DNA of 64,000 nt, taken from NCBI RefSeq assembly GCF_018882405.1, contig NZ_JACVOO010000008.1, positions 27,524 to 91,523 of the forward strand, written 5' to 3'. Position numbers and translations under genes: made by a program. The notes under the pieces were generated by a model. That model had not been told where the DNA came from and made no database searches. It worked only from the letters and a program-made list of their open reading frames with translations. Of this stretch, positions 55,015 through 63,762 are shown one piece after another. Each line of letters opens with the position of its first letter. The first letter of the stretch is position 1. The stretch comes from Polynucleobacter sp. 31A-FELB. Lineage in GTDB: Bacteria; Pseudomonadota; Gammaproteobacteria; Burkholderiales; Burkholderiaceae.

Positions 55015-56270
55015 TGGCTGATATCAAAAAGCTTGATGTATGTCGAGGTGATGATTTGGTGGGTCAGTTACTTGATGAGCCAGAGCTTAAATTTATATAC
55101 GCTCAATCTTGGTTATATGGTCAAGGTAAACCCATCTCACCGACACTGAATTTTTCTGAGAAGGAATTTAGCGGTCTGCCTGTGGAGTCCTATTTTGAGA
55201 ATCTTCTTCCGGAGGCCGGAATTCGTGAGTTATTGAAGCTGAAATATCAGGTGACGAGCACCTTTGGATTGCTTGGGGTTATCGGTGGTGATACTGCGAG
55301 TGACTTAACAATACTGCCTGAAGGTGAGAGGCCGAATAAGCCAGAGTATCAAGCCATAAATTGGGATGAAGTGGCTTTAAGTTTTAAATCGTCATCGGGT
55401 CCAGTTCAAGTGGCCCAACAGGAAAAGGGCATGCGCATCTCATTGGCAGGTGCTCAAAAGAAGCTTGGAATTGTGTTGGATGCCCAAGGCAATATCTCTT
55501 TGCCATTGGGTAGTGCGCCATCAACCTATATTGTCAAACCTGATATTGCAGGAATAGAGGGTGTCTGGGCGTCTGCCGTCAATGAAACTTTTGTAATGAA
55601 GCTAGCCAACCGCCTTGGTTTAGATGTTGCGCCAGTCATGTATCAACCCACTGCAAAGTCCTGCATTATCAAGCGCTATGATCGCGTTATAAATAATGCG
55701 GATGACATACAAAAAATTCATCAGATGGACCTTTGCCAGCTTGATCAAAAACCCTCGACGGTAAAGTATGAGACTGATGGGGGTCCTAGCTTGTTAAGGT
55801 GCTATGAGTTATTAAAAGAGAGCGGGGTGCCTGCATCGGATATCAAACGCTTTTTACAATGGATCTTTTTTAATTTATTCGTTGGAAATAACGATAGCCA
55901 TGCAAAGAACTTATCGGTTTATTTTCCACCTAGATTAGGTGCGCGGCTAACCCCCTTTTATGATCTTCTAAGTACCTCCATCTACCCGGGTCTATCGAAT
56001 CAGTTTGCTTTCAAAATTGGAGGGGAGAATAAACCTGCTCATATTGGAAGAGCTGAGCTTTGTTTAATGGCGAAAGAGCTGGGCTTTAAAGAGCGGTATG
56101 TTTTGAAAATTGGCCAAGAGTTATCCGAAGATTTGCAGTCGCAGATTGGAGCAATTTCAGTAGAAATGAATTTAGCGACACCGGTGGGTACTGAGAAAAC
56201 AATGGTAGAGAGATTGAGTCAGCATATTTCTAGCAATACCAGTCAATTACAAAAGCGTTTTTTTCAGTAG
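55011..56270 (+). CDS. hipA: Serine/threonine kinase toxin HipA
   Basis: Toxin kinase of 419 residues (E. coli HipA has 440), which in E. coli phosphorylates glutamyl-tRNA synthetase and causes persistence. The MRISLAGAQKKLGIV loop carries Ser144, in the place of the autophosphorylated Ser150 of E. coli. STYIVKP holds the ATP-site Lys. The catalytic loop GNNDSHAKNLSVYF has Asp295 and Asn300, and the metal-binding FYDLLS has Asp318. All active residues are present, so it should be functional. Confidence 0.93.
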   Translation: MMADIKKLDVCRGDDLVGQLLDEPELKFIYAQSWLYGQGKPISPTLNFSEKEFSGLPVESYFENLLPEAGIRELLKLKYQVTSTFGLLGVIGGDTASDLTILPEGERPNKPEYQAINWDEVALSFKSSSGPVQVAQQEKGMRISLAGAQKKLGIVLDAQGNISLPLGSAPSTYIVKPDIAGIEGVWASAVNETFVMKLANRLGLDVAPVMYQPTAKSCIIKRYDRVINNADDIQKIHQMDLCQLDQKPSTVKYETDGGPSLLRCYELLKESGVPASDIKRFLQWIFFNLFVGNNDSHAKNLSVYFPPRLGARLTPFYDLLSTSIYPGLSNQFAFKIGGENKPAHIGRAELCLMAKELGFKERYVLKIGQELSEDLQSQIGAISVEMNLATPVGTEKTMVERLSQHISSNTSQLQKRFFQ

Positions 56271-56321
56271 CTTGTGGGTAATGGGTGTCATATTAATGGC
56301 TCCCTATATAAATAGAGGGCA

Positions 56322-56389
56322 GTCTCTTATATAGCTAAAAACGGTCGTTCAGGCGAAATTGACGACCGGCCGAGTCCGGCCACTAAGAG
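56322..56389. other. Fold-back non-coding element between hipA and czcI
   Basis: Outer arms GTCTCTTA (56322-56329) and TAAGAGAC (56382-56389) enclose two further hairpins: CGGTCGT / ACGACCG, and GGCC-GAGTCC-GGCC. The plan is that of a 68-nt three-way junction. No gene frame, T-run or known RNA family was recognised. Confidence 0.5.
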
Positions 56390-56541
56390 ACCTTCTGAAG
56401 TTGTTGAGCCGCCTCTTCCACCAAGTCATTGGGTATTCAGGGGGTTGTGGCATTACAGCAGCTATGTGAGTGATTAATCCATTTGACTTGTATGGAAAAG
56501 CTCTAAATGCAAAATACGAAGAAATATGCTGTAATTAGCTA

Positions 56542-56877
56542 ATGAGAAAAATCCTGATAATTCTGGCCCTGCTAGCTTTATCGATACAAACATCCTATGC
56601 TACGGTTTCTGCTTACTGCCAAGAAGAGCAGGCAGCAGCTTCTCATGTTTCACATCACGAGCATGAGAAGCCAGTCAGCATTGCCTCTGCTAGCGATTCT
56701 GCAAGCTACGATTCTGATTGTGGGGTCTGTCATTTGGCGCATTCTCCAGCATTGCATTCCACTTTTAGCATTTCAGTTACCTCTACCATCTTTCATTATG
56801 AAGATGCACGAGTAGAGTTTTTAGTCGATATTTCTCCTCACCGCCCCGAAAAACCCAATTGGCTCGCTCTCGCCTAA
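56542..56877 (+). CDS. czcI: CzcI-like periplasmic metal-resistance protein
   Basis: Protein of 111 residues with a Sec signal (ILIILALLALSIQTSYA). The mature part is His/Cys-rich: AYCQEE, SHHEHEKP and DCGVCHLAHSPALHS. This matches CzcI proteins, small periplasmic factors encoded just before czcCBA in Cupriavidus and linked to regulation of cobalt-zinc-cadmium efflux. Placement directly before an outer-membrane channel, adaptor and RND pump supports the call. Confidence 0.8.
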   Translation: MRKILIILALLALSIQTSYATVSAYCQEEQAAASHVSHHEHEKPVSIASASDSASYDSDCGVCHLAHSPALHSTFSISVTSTIFHYEDARVEFLVDISPHRPEKPNWLALA

Positions 56878-56918
56878 GTTAGCGAGAGCCTTAACCTAAT
56901 TCTTCTCCTCTCGCTAAC
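56866..56918 (+). promoter_or_regulatory. Mutually exclusive hairpins between czcI and czcC
   Basis: Segment A GCTCTCGC (56866-56873, end of czcI), B GTTAGCGAGAGC (56878-56889) and C CTCTCGCTAAC (56908-56918). B can pair with A (8 bp, czcI stop codon in the loop) or with C (11 bp, 19-nt loop), not both. A ribosome at the czcI stop would cover A and favour B-C. No strong T-run follows C, so the outcome may be processing or partial termination. Confidence 0.6.
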
Positions 56919-56947
56919 TCTGTTTTGAACAAACAAATGGAGTTTTT

Positions 56948-58231
56948 ATGTTGCGAGAGTATTCGGGCGTAGTTCGTCGCTGCGTCATTCAATTTACTGG
57001 ATTGGTATTTATATTGGGATCGCCAATAGCGCTGGCTAATGCCGAGCTCAAAGGTGGATCGACCTTAAAGTCCTTCTATGAATCTTCATGGGAGCGCCAA
57101 CCTGACTACAAGTCCTATCAGTATCGAGTAGAGGCCGCGCTTGCTAAGCAAAAAATTGCTAGCAGCCTTTTGGTAAGCCCAGCTTCGGTTGAAGTGTCGC
57201 AAAAGACCGATAGAACTAACAGCAATCAAGGCGCTAGTGAAACCATACTGGGTTTAGATATCCCCCTGTGGTTATGGAATGAGCGGTCAAGCTCAATTAA
57301 TTTAGCGGATGCTGAATATAAAAAGCTTTTGTCTCAATACTATCTATCCCAATTGAGAATTGCAGCTGAAGTAAGGGATGCCTATTGGAATTACCAGAAA
57401 TCAAAAATTGAGTCTGATTTAGCGCTACGCAGAAATGAGAATGCAAAGAGCTTAGCTCTTGATGTTGAAAAGAGATTTAAGGCTGGAGACTTATCTCGCG
57501 CTGATCTTCATCAGGCCAATGGTGCCCTCGCATCATCAGAAGCTTTTTTGGTCGAAGCGCAGGCCAACGTAATTAATGCTGAGCAAAGGGTGCGTACTTT
57601 ATTAGGAAGTGAGTATCTCAAGAAAATTCAATTCGGTGACATTGCTAAAAATATTGAACCGCTACCTAAGGTTCCTGAAAACCTGTCAGGACTAGATTCT
57701 AGTTTGCCAATCGTTGCAGCCCTTGTAGATCAGTTAGAGGTTGCTAAAAAAGCAGTTGACCTAGCAAAGTCTCAAACTCGGGCTTCCCCACAATTGCAAA
57801 TATGGACTACTAAGGGCCGTGAAGTCTATGGCGTTCCGTATCAGCAATCAGTTGCTGTTGGGTTAAGAATTCCTTTTGGCTCTGATGCTCGCAATACCAA
57901 TAGATTGGCCAGTGCTACTGCTGAGATGGTCGATTCAGAGGTTCGATTGTCCTATGAGCGAGAGTCTGCATTAAGTAATGTGGAGTCAAATGTGGCTTTA
58001 GTGAAGTCGGCAAAAATGAAGCTTGGCGCTGCAGATAAGAGGTCTAACTTAGCCAATGAAACACGTCAATTTTTTGACAAATCATTTCGCTTTGGTGAAA
58101 CCGATTTGCCCACAAGACTACGTATTGAGCTAGAAGCAGTGGATGCAAATAGGCAGGCTGCAATTGCAAAAATCAATTACGCAGTTTCAGTTTCAAATTT
58201 ACGACAGGCCCTTGGCCTGTTACCAGAGTAA
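56948..58231 (+). CDS. czcC: Outer-membrane efflux channel, TolC/CzcC type
   Basis: Protein of 427 residues with a signal (FTGLVFILGSPIALANA) and long alternating helices of the outer-membrane factor family. The two repeats are visible as LRIAAEVRDAYWNYQKSKIESDLALRRNENAKSLALDVEKRFKAGDLSRADLHQA and a similar second-half segment ending FRFGETDLPTRLRIELEA. Exports metal from the RND pump across the outer membrane. GGAG precedes the ATG. Confidence 0.87.
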   Translation: MLREYSGVVRRCVIQFTGLVFILGSPIALANAELKGGSTLKSFYESSWERQPDYKSYQYRVEAALAKQKIASSLLVSPASVEVSQKTDRTNSNQGASETILGLDIPLWLWNERSSSINLADAEYKKLLSQYYLSQLRIAAEVRDAYWNYQKSKIESDLALRRNENAKSLALDVEKRFKAGDLSRADLHQANGALASSEAFLVEAQANVINAEQRVRTLLGSEYLKKIQFGDIAKNIEPLPKVPENLSGLDSSLPIVAALVDQLEVAKKAVDLAKSQTRASPQLQIWTTKGREVYGVPYQQSVAVGLRIPFGSDARNTNRLASATAEMVDSEVRLSYERESALSNVESNVALVKSAKMKLGAADKRSNLANETRQFFDKSFRFGETDLPTRLRIELEAVDANRQAAIAKINYAVSVSNLRQALGLLPE

Positions 58232-58244
58232 GGTCACTTTAACT

Positions 58245-58814
58245 ATGAATTTATTGAACAAATATAGTCAGTGGGCGTCAAAACTATTAATTGCGCTATT
58301 TCTGACGATCGCATCGGCAACTTATGCAGGTCCTGGTCATGGGGAGGAAAAACCCACCACTGCACAAACTCAATCACTACCTCGCTTTTATGCTGAATCT
58401 GATCTCTATGAGGCGGTAGGAGTGATTAACGGCAAGGAAATCACGCTCTACCTAGATCGCTACTCCTCCAATGAATTGGTCAAAGGAGCCAAGGTTGAAA
58501 TTGAGCTTGAGGGCTCTAAAATTAGTTCAGAGCCTCATGGCGATGGAGAGTATCTCTTTCGCCTAAAAAATAAAATTAAAGATCAGCCTACTGCGATCAC
58601 CATCACGATTAATGATGATGTTACCGACATACTAGCAGCCACTATAGATCTAAGTTCCTTTGAGCGCTCCTCATTGATCACTTGGAAATCAGCAATAAAG
58701 ATCTTGCTTTATTTCAGCCTCTTGATGGCAATTGCCTATTTGTCTTATCGCAAGAAAGAGGTGTTGATGACGAATACAAAAAAACTAATCAAACAAATTA
58801 AGGAGCGGGTATGA
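58245..58814 (+). CDS. Hypothetical exported, C-terminally anchored protein of the metal-efflux operon
   Basis: Protein of 189 residues from the ATG at 58245; the frame runs further upstream into czcC and is not used there. It has a Sec signal ending ATYA, a mature N-terminus GPGHGEE, an Ig-like or barrel-like periplasmic domain (about 45-140), a transmembrane helix (about 147-165) and a basic cytoplasmic tail. No family was recognised, though it resembles extra proteins found beside CzcB/CusB in other betaproteobacteria. It sits 13 bases after czcC and overlaps czcB by 4 bases. Confidence 0.75.
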   Translation: MNLLNKYSQWASKLLIALFLTIASATYAGPGHGEEKPTTAQTQSLPRFYAESDLYEAVGVINGKEITLYLDRYSSNELVKGAKVEIELEGSKISSEPHGDGEYLFRLKNKIKDQPTAITITINDDVTDILAATIDLSSFERSSLITWKSAIKILLYFSLLMAIAYLSYRKKEVLMTNTKKLIKQIKERV

Positions 58815-59851
58815 ATCGCAAACAGAGAGATTTTGTATTTCGCCCCATTGTCCTCATTAGTTTATCTGTGGCGCTATTTGCTTTTAAGGTTTATGCTGGG
58901 CCGGGTCATGGCGAGTCGGAAGTATCCCAAGTTCAAGGTGACGCCCCTAAAAGACAGTCGGACGGCAGTCTTTTTATTCCCAAGCCTGCGCAACGCCAGT
59001 TACACGTGATGACAGCTCCTGGCCAGTTCGGCGAATATGCCAAAACCTATGATTTAGCTGGAAAAGTCATTATGGATCCTAACTTTGGCGGTAAGGTGCA
59101 AGCGATTGTTGCTGGCCGTATTACGCCGGGACCAGCTGGTTTTCCATTGCCCGGACAGAAGGTTAGTAAAGGCGATGTCTTGGCGTATGTAACGCCAGAG
59201 GCTGGCCCAGGAAAATCAAGATCACTTGCGGAAAGTCGACTAAAGCGTTTGCGAGATCTGAGCGATACGGTCCCTCGTAAGACTATTGAAGAGGCAGAAG
59301 CCGCTGTTGCTAATGAAGAATTAAGAGCCCCAGTCAGCGGAATTATTTCTACTACGGGTGTCGTATCTGGCCAAGTAGTGCAAGCAAGAGATCTAATCTT
59401 TGAGGTCGTTAATCCATCCAAGCTATTAATAGAAGCGCTTGCCTACGATTCAAGTCTGAGTAAGAACATTGCTGATGGCAAGGTGGATGTCAATGGCAAA
59501 GTGATTGAGCTCAAGTATCTTGGTGGTGGACAGACCCTCAGAGAGCAAGCCTTACCTCTAACTTTTTCTGCTAAATCGGACGATCTCCAATTTTTACCCA
59601 TAGGTCAGCCCATTCGAGTATTTGTAAATACCGATAGCAAGATCACTGGAGTAAAGGCGCCTTCAAAATCATTAGTCAAAAGCAGCTCGAACCAAACAAT
59701 TGTCTGGATTAAAAAGTCCCCAGAAATATTTGAGCCAAGAACAGTTGTATATGAGCCTTTAGATGGTCAGAGCATTGTTATTACTAGTGGTATTAAAGAT
59801 GGTGAACGAGTCATTACTGATGGGGCATCCCTCATCAATCAAATTCGTTAA
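58811..59851 (+). CDS. czcB: RND efflux periplasmic adaptor, CzcB/CusB type
   Basis: Membrane-fusion protein of 346 residues. It has an N-terminal signal or anchor (VLISLSVALFAFKVYA) then GPGHGESE. The lipoyl half-motifs are KVQAIVAGRITPGPAGFPLPGQKVSKGDVLAYVTPE and LRAPVSGIISTTGVVSGQVVQARDLIFEVV. Only a short helical hairpin lies between them, and a beta-barrel and membrane-proximal domain follow. It links CzcA to CzcC and may hand over metal. Confidence 0.87.
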   Translation: MNRKQRDFVFRPIVLISLSVALFAFKVYAGPGHGESEVSQVQGDAPKRQSDGSLFIPKPAQRQLHVMTAPGQFGEYAKTYDLAGKVIMDPNFGGKVQAIVAGRITPGPAGFPLPGQKVSKGDVLAYVTPEAGPGKSRSLAESRLKRLRDLSDTVPRKTIEEAEAAVANEELRAPVSGIISTTGVVSGQVVQARDLIFEVVNPSKLLIEALAYDSSLSKNIADGKVDVNGKVIELKYLGGGQTLREQALPLTFSAKSDDLQFLPIGQPIRVFVNTDSKITGVKAPSKSLVKSSSNQTIVWIKKSPEIFEPRTVVYEPLDGQSIVITSGIKDGERVITDGASLINQIR

Positions 59852-59861
59852 GGATTAAGAC

Positions 59862-62800
59862 ATGTTTACTTGGTTATTAGATTTCAGCTTAAAAAATCGC
59901 ATGATAGTGATTTTGCTCGGTGCTATATCTATGTTCTATGGTGCCTACACCTTAAGCAAGATGCCTGTGGATGTCTTTCCCGATCTGAATAAGCCTACTG
60001 TCACCATCATGACCGAGGCTGGCGGAATGGCTTCAGAAGAAGTTGAACAACTCATTACATTCCCACTCGAAACGGCTATGAATGGTTTACCGGGAGTAGA
60101 GGCTATTCGCTCAGTATCTAGCGCCGGCCTCTCTTTCATATACGTTACTTTTGACTGGACTGTAGACATCTATCGCGCCAGACAAATGGTTTCAGAAAGA
60201 CTGTCATCTATGGAGGGAGCAATTCCGGATGGCATTGTTTCGCGCATGGGGCCCATTAGTTCGATCATGGGTGAGATTATGCAAATTGCCATTCCGATTG
60301 ATGAATCTAAGATTTCATCCATGCAGGTTCGCGAGTATGCTGATTGGGTTTTGCGACCCAGATTGATGGCTATCCCCGGGGTAGCGCAAGTCATTCCTAT
60401 AGGTGGGCAAGTCAGGCAGTTTCAAGTGCAACCCAATACTCGCCGTATGGCGGAGCTAGGCCTTAGCATATTGCAGATTGAAGATGCATTGCGGGGCTAC
60501 TCTGCAAATACGTCTGGTGGATTTCTTGAGTCCAATAATCGTGAGTATCTTATTCGTCATATAGGGCGAACCTCTAGCCTTGAAGATTTAAAGAACATTG
60601 CCGTATCGAACCGCAATGGACAAACAATACTTTTAAGACAAGTTGCAGATATTACTTTTGCACCAGCAGTTAAGCGAGGCGATGCCGGTTATGAAGGTGG
60701 GCCAGCAGTCATTCTAGGTGTACAAAAACAACCTTCAGCAGATACGGTAGCGCTAACAAAAAAGATTGAATCGGCTATTGCAGAATTAAAGCAGGGCTTG
60801 CCAACTGGCATGGAAGCTCCAAAAGTAACATTTAGGCAGGCGAGCTTTATTGATGCATCCATTAGCACTTTAGAGGGTAAGCTGATTGGCGCATCAATCT
60901 TTGTTGCTGTAGTGCTGTATTTCTTTTTAGGAACAATTCGCCCGGTCCTCATCTCATTAACAGCAATTCCAGTTTCAATTCTCTTAACTGCCCTAGTTTT
61001 TAAGTACTTTGGTTTATCAATTAATACGATGACCTTAGGAGGCTTAGCCATTGGAATCGGCGGCCTGGTTGATGATGCAGTAGTTGATGTGGAAAACGTA
61101 ATTCGTCGCCTTAGAGTAAATCTAGATAAAGCATCTTTAGACCAATTAAGTCCACTAGCGATTGTGAGAGCCGCATCGCTTGAGGTAAGAACCGGAATTA
61201 TCTATGCTACAGCCATCATCGTTTTGGTATTCATCCCATTATTTGCATTACCAGGTATAGAGGGGCGACTATTTGTGCCTTTGGGTATTGCATTTATAGT
61301 CTCTACTCTTGCATCGCTTTTAGTTTCAGTCACTATCACGCCAGTACTCTGCTTTTACTTGCTGCCCTCAATGCAGTCCCTGAGGGATCACGATACAAAG
61401 ATTGTCACTTGGCTTAAAAGCCATTATGAGGTTCAGTTATCAAGGTTATTGGCGGCGCCTAAAAAGCCTCTGATGTATGCTTTTGCATCCGTCATAGTCG
61501 CTGCTGCCAGTGTTCCCTTTATGGCGAGCGCATTTTTACCGCCCTTTAACGAAGGGACTTTACTGATCGGATTGCGTTTAAATCCTGGTGTCTCTCTCTC
61601 TGAATCGGCGGGCGTAGCTAGCCAAGCAGAAAAGTTAGTCAGGCAGGTTCCAGAAGTGACTTATGTTGGACGCAGGAGTGGCCGCGCAGAATTGGACGAG
61701 CATGCGGAAGGTGTACATGTGAGCGAGTTAGATGTTGGTTTAAAGCCTGCGGGAGATTTAGATCGCTCCATGGCTGAGATACAGGCAGATATCAGGTCAA
61801 GATTAGTTAACTTACCCGCTGCAATTGCGATCGGTCAGCCAATCTCACATCGAATAGATCACATGCTTTCAGGAGTGCGATCGCAAATTGCTATTAAGAT
61901 CTTTGGCGATGATTTGGACGTGCTGCGTAGCCAAGCCGACCTTCTAAGATCGAAATTGGCAGGCATTGAAGGCTTAGTTGATCTAGAAATAGAAAAGCAG
62001 GTTTTAGCACCACAAATTAAGGTCCGAATTGATTACGATAAGGCGGCGCAATATGGAGTTTCAACATCTCAGATTATGGCCACCTTGCAGGGCATGGTTG
62101 AAGGGGAGAGGCTCTCGCAAATTATTGAGGGTAATCGACGGTTTGCCTTAGTGATCAAGTTACCAGACTCAGCAAGAAATTTAGAAGGGCTTGCTGATAT
62201 CTTGATTGATACGCCAAATGGAAAAATTCCACTCTCCAAAATTGCTAGCATTGAGGATGGGGATGGCCCAAATCAAATTAGCAGAGACGGCGGTAAGCGA
62301 AGAATTGTCTTATCGGCTAATGCCTCCAAGCGTGCCCTGTCAGATATCGTGGCTGATATTAGAACTGTGATCTCTAATCAGACTCTTCCAGAGGGTTACT
62401 TTATTACTTTAGATGGTCAATTTAAAGCGCAAGAAGAGGCATCTAAAGTAATTGGTTTGCTATCGATTGGATCATTTCTTTTGATGTTTGCGGTTTTAAA
62501 TAACCGCTATAAGTCCATGCGCCTATCTTTAATGATTATGTCTAACATTCCCTTAGCTATGGTCGGAGCAGTGATTGGTTTGTGGATTTCAGGCCAGCCA
62601 CTCTCGATTGCTGCATTAATAGGATTTATCACGCTAGCAGGAATATCTGTGCGTAACGGAATCTTAAAAATTAGCCATTACTTAAATTTGATGCAGTCAG
62701 AAGGTGAATCGTTTAGTCTGGCAATGATTATTCGCGGATCAATTGAGCGCTTAAGTCCTGTACTAATGACAGCTTTGGTCACAGCTTTTGCCTTGGCACC

Positions 62801-62984
62801 ATTGTTATTTGAAGCAGAGCGTCCTGGTACAGAGATATTGCATCCAGTAGCAGTTGTTATTTTCTCCGGGCTCATCAGCTCTACCTTATTGGATACCTTT
62901 TTAACGCCAGCCATGTTTTGGCTTTACGGGAAAAAAGCATCTGAAATAGCCTTGAGCAATATGAAAACTAACGAAGTATTTTAA
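59862..62984 (+). CDS. czcA: Heavy-metal efflux RND pump, CzcA/CusA family
   Basis: Proton-driven inner-membrane pump of 1,040 residues with 12 helices and two large periplasmic loops. Features: KMPVDVFPDLNKPTVTIMTEAGGMASEEVEQ, and the helix-4 motif GIGGLVDDAVVDVEN (about 400-412). The motif keeps the Asp of CzcA/CusA and the terminal Glu, but lacks the first Asp of zinc-type CzcA (DFGxxVDGAVV) and differs from copper-type CusA (AIGxxVDAAIV). In the porter domain SGRAELDEHAEGVHVSELDV has no obvious Met relay. The metal is therefore undecided between divalent and copper-like ions. Confidence 0.9.
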   Translation: MFTWLLDFSLKNRMIVILLGAISMFYGAYTLSKMPVDVFPDLNKPTVTIMTEAGGMASEEVEQLITFPLETAMNGLPGVEAIRSVSSAGLSFIYVTFDWTVDIYRARQMVSERLSSMEGAIPDGIVSRMGPISSIMGEIMQIAIPIDESKISSMQVREYADWVLRPRLMAIPGVAQVIPIGGQVRQFQVQPNTRRMAELGLSILQIEDALRGYSANTSGGFLESNNREYLIRHIGRTSSLEDLKNIAVSNRNGQTILLRQVADITFAPAVKRGDAGYEGGPAVILGVQKQPSADTVALTKKIESAIAELKQGLPTGMEAPKVTFRQASFIDASISTLEGKLIGASIFVAVVLYFFLGTIRPVLISLTAIPVSILLTALVFKYFGLSINTMTLGGLAIGIGGLVDDAVVDVENVIRRLRVNLDKASLDQLSPLAIVRAASLEVRTGIIYATAIIVLVFIPLFALPGIEGRLFVPLGIAFIVSTLASLLVSVTITPVLCFYLLPSMQSLRDHDTKIVTWLKSHYEVQLSRLLAAPKKPLMYAFASVIVAAASVPFMASAFLPPFNEGTLLIGLRLNPGVSLSESAGVASQAEKLVRQVPEVTYVGRRSGRAELDEHAEGVHVSELDVGLKPAGDLDRSMAEIQADIRSRLVNLPAAIAIGQPISHRIDHMLSGVRSQIAIKIFGDDLDVLRSQADLLRSKLAGIEGLVDLEIEKQVLAPQIKVRIDYDKAAQYGVSTSQIMATLQGMVEGERLSQIIEGNRRFALVIKLPDSARNLEGLADILIDTPNGKIPLSKIASIEDGDGPNQISRDGGKRRIVLSANASKRALSDIVADIRTVISNQTLPEGYFITLDGQFKAQEEASKVIGLLSIGSFLLMFAVLNNRYKSMRLSLMIMSNIPLAMVGAVIGLWISGQPLSIAALIGFITLAGISVRNGILKISHYLNLMQSEGESFSLAMIIRGSIERLSPVLMTALVTAFALAPLLFEAERPGTEILHPVAVVIFSGLISSTLLDTFLTPAMFWLYGKKASEIALSNMKTNEVF

Positions 62985-62999
62985 TTTAAAGGGGTTTAT

Positions 63000-63368
63000 A
63001 TGAAATCAATGATGGTGATTGCAACCTTGCTAATCAGTTTTATTGGTCCAGCCCATGCTGGAGCCGGCCATGATTTAAAGCCAATGCATGGCGGTGTCAT
63101 AGTAGAGGCTAAGGACATTGATGTTGAATTGGTTGCAAAGCCTGATAGCCTATCGCTGTATTTGACGGACCACGGTAAACCGATACCTATAGATGGTGGG
63201 ACCGCAAAGCTGACAGTCTTAATTGGATCAGATAAAAAAGATTATGAGCTACTGCCTAATGGAGGCAAATTGGAAGTGAAAGGTAATTTCGCTATTCCCA
63301 AGGGAGCTAAGGCTATAGCAGTTATCAAGATAAAAGCGAAAGTGATTACAGCAGGATTTAATTTATAG
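63000..63368 (+). CDS. Small periplasmic protein closing the metal-efflux operon
   Basis: Protein of 122 residues with a signal (MMVIATLLISFIGPAHA) and mature start GAGHDLKPMHGGVIVEA, followed by a beta-rich domain (VELVAKPDSLSLYLTDHGKPI). AAAGGGG precedes the ATG, 15 bases after czcA. The MHGG and AGH pieces resemble metal-sensing or metal-binding periplasmic proteins, but no family was recognised with certainty. Confidence 0.75.
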   Translation: MKSMMVIATLLISFIGPAHAGAGHDLKPMHGGVIVEAKDIDVELVAKPDSLSLYLTDHGKPIPIDGGTAKLTVLIGSDKKDYELLPNGGKLEVKGNFAIPKGAKAIAVIKIKAKVITAGFNL

Positions 63369-63762
63369 CCTAAATCAGCTCAATCTAGTCTGTACTCTGG
63401 GTCGCCCTAAATGATCTGGATTAACCTCGCTGAATAGTAAAGACAGCGCCCATCTATAGTTGGTTTTGGGTCGTTATCGGTCCATTGCTAACGGCATCCT
63501 ACTATGTCGGTTAACCCGACAACCGTCGTGTTTCGAGACGCTCACGGCTAATCAGTGCTTAACATTCCCACTCACAACGACCCAATATTGTCTATTGTTC
63601 CCAACGGGCTTAAAAATGTCGAATTGGCTTTAGACAGGGTTCCTTGGGTGTTAACGATTGGTTATTGGTAAATCGGCAAAAGGCCGATGACTGCTTTCGG
63701 CCTTGAATTCAACTGATCGATGCAACACACTACAAACTGCGTAAGCGCAAGGAGTGTTGCTC
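63369..63762. other. Non-coding stretch with inverted repeats between the metal operon and an IS30 gene
   Basis: No gene of convincing length. TGGGTCGTT (63467-63475) and AACGACCCA (63576-63584) are perfect 9-bp arms enclosing GTCGG/CCGAC (63506-63520) and CCGT/ACGG (63523-63547) pairs. Another stem, AAGGCCGA/TCGGCCTT, is at 63680-63704. A short open piece at about 63574-63671 (ends GLKNVELALDRVPWVLTIGYW) may be a remnant of a lost gene. Confidence 0.55.

Noticed and set aside
63467..63584. Integron attC site
   Set aside because: The outer arms do not fit the RYYYAAC/GTTRRRY core pair, no integrase gene is seen, and no cassette array is present.
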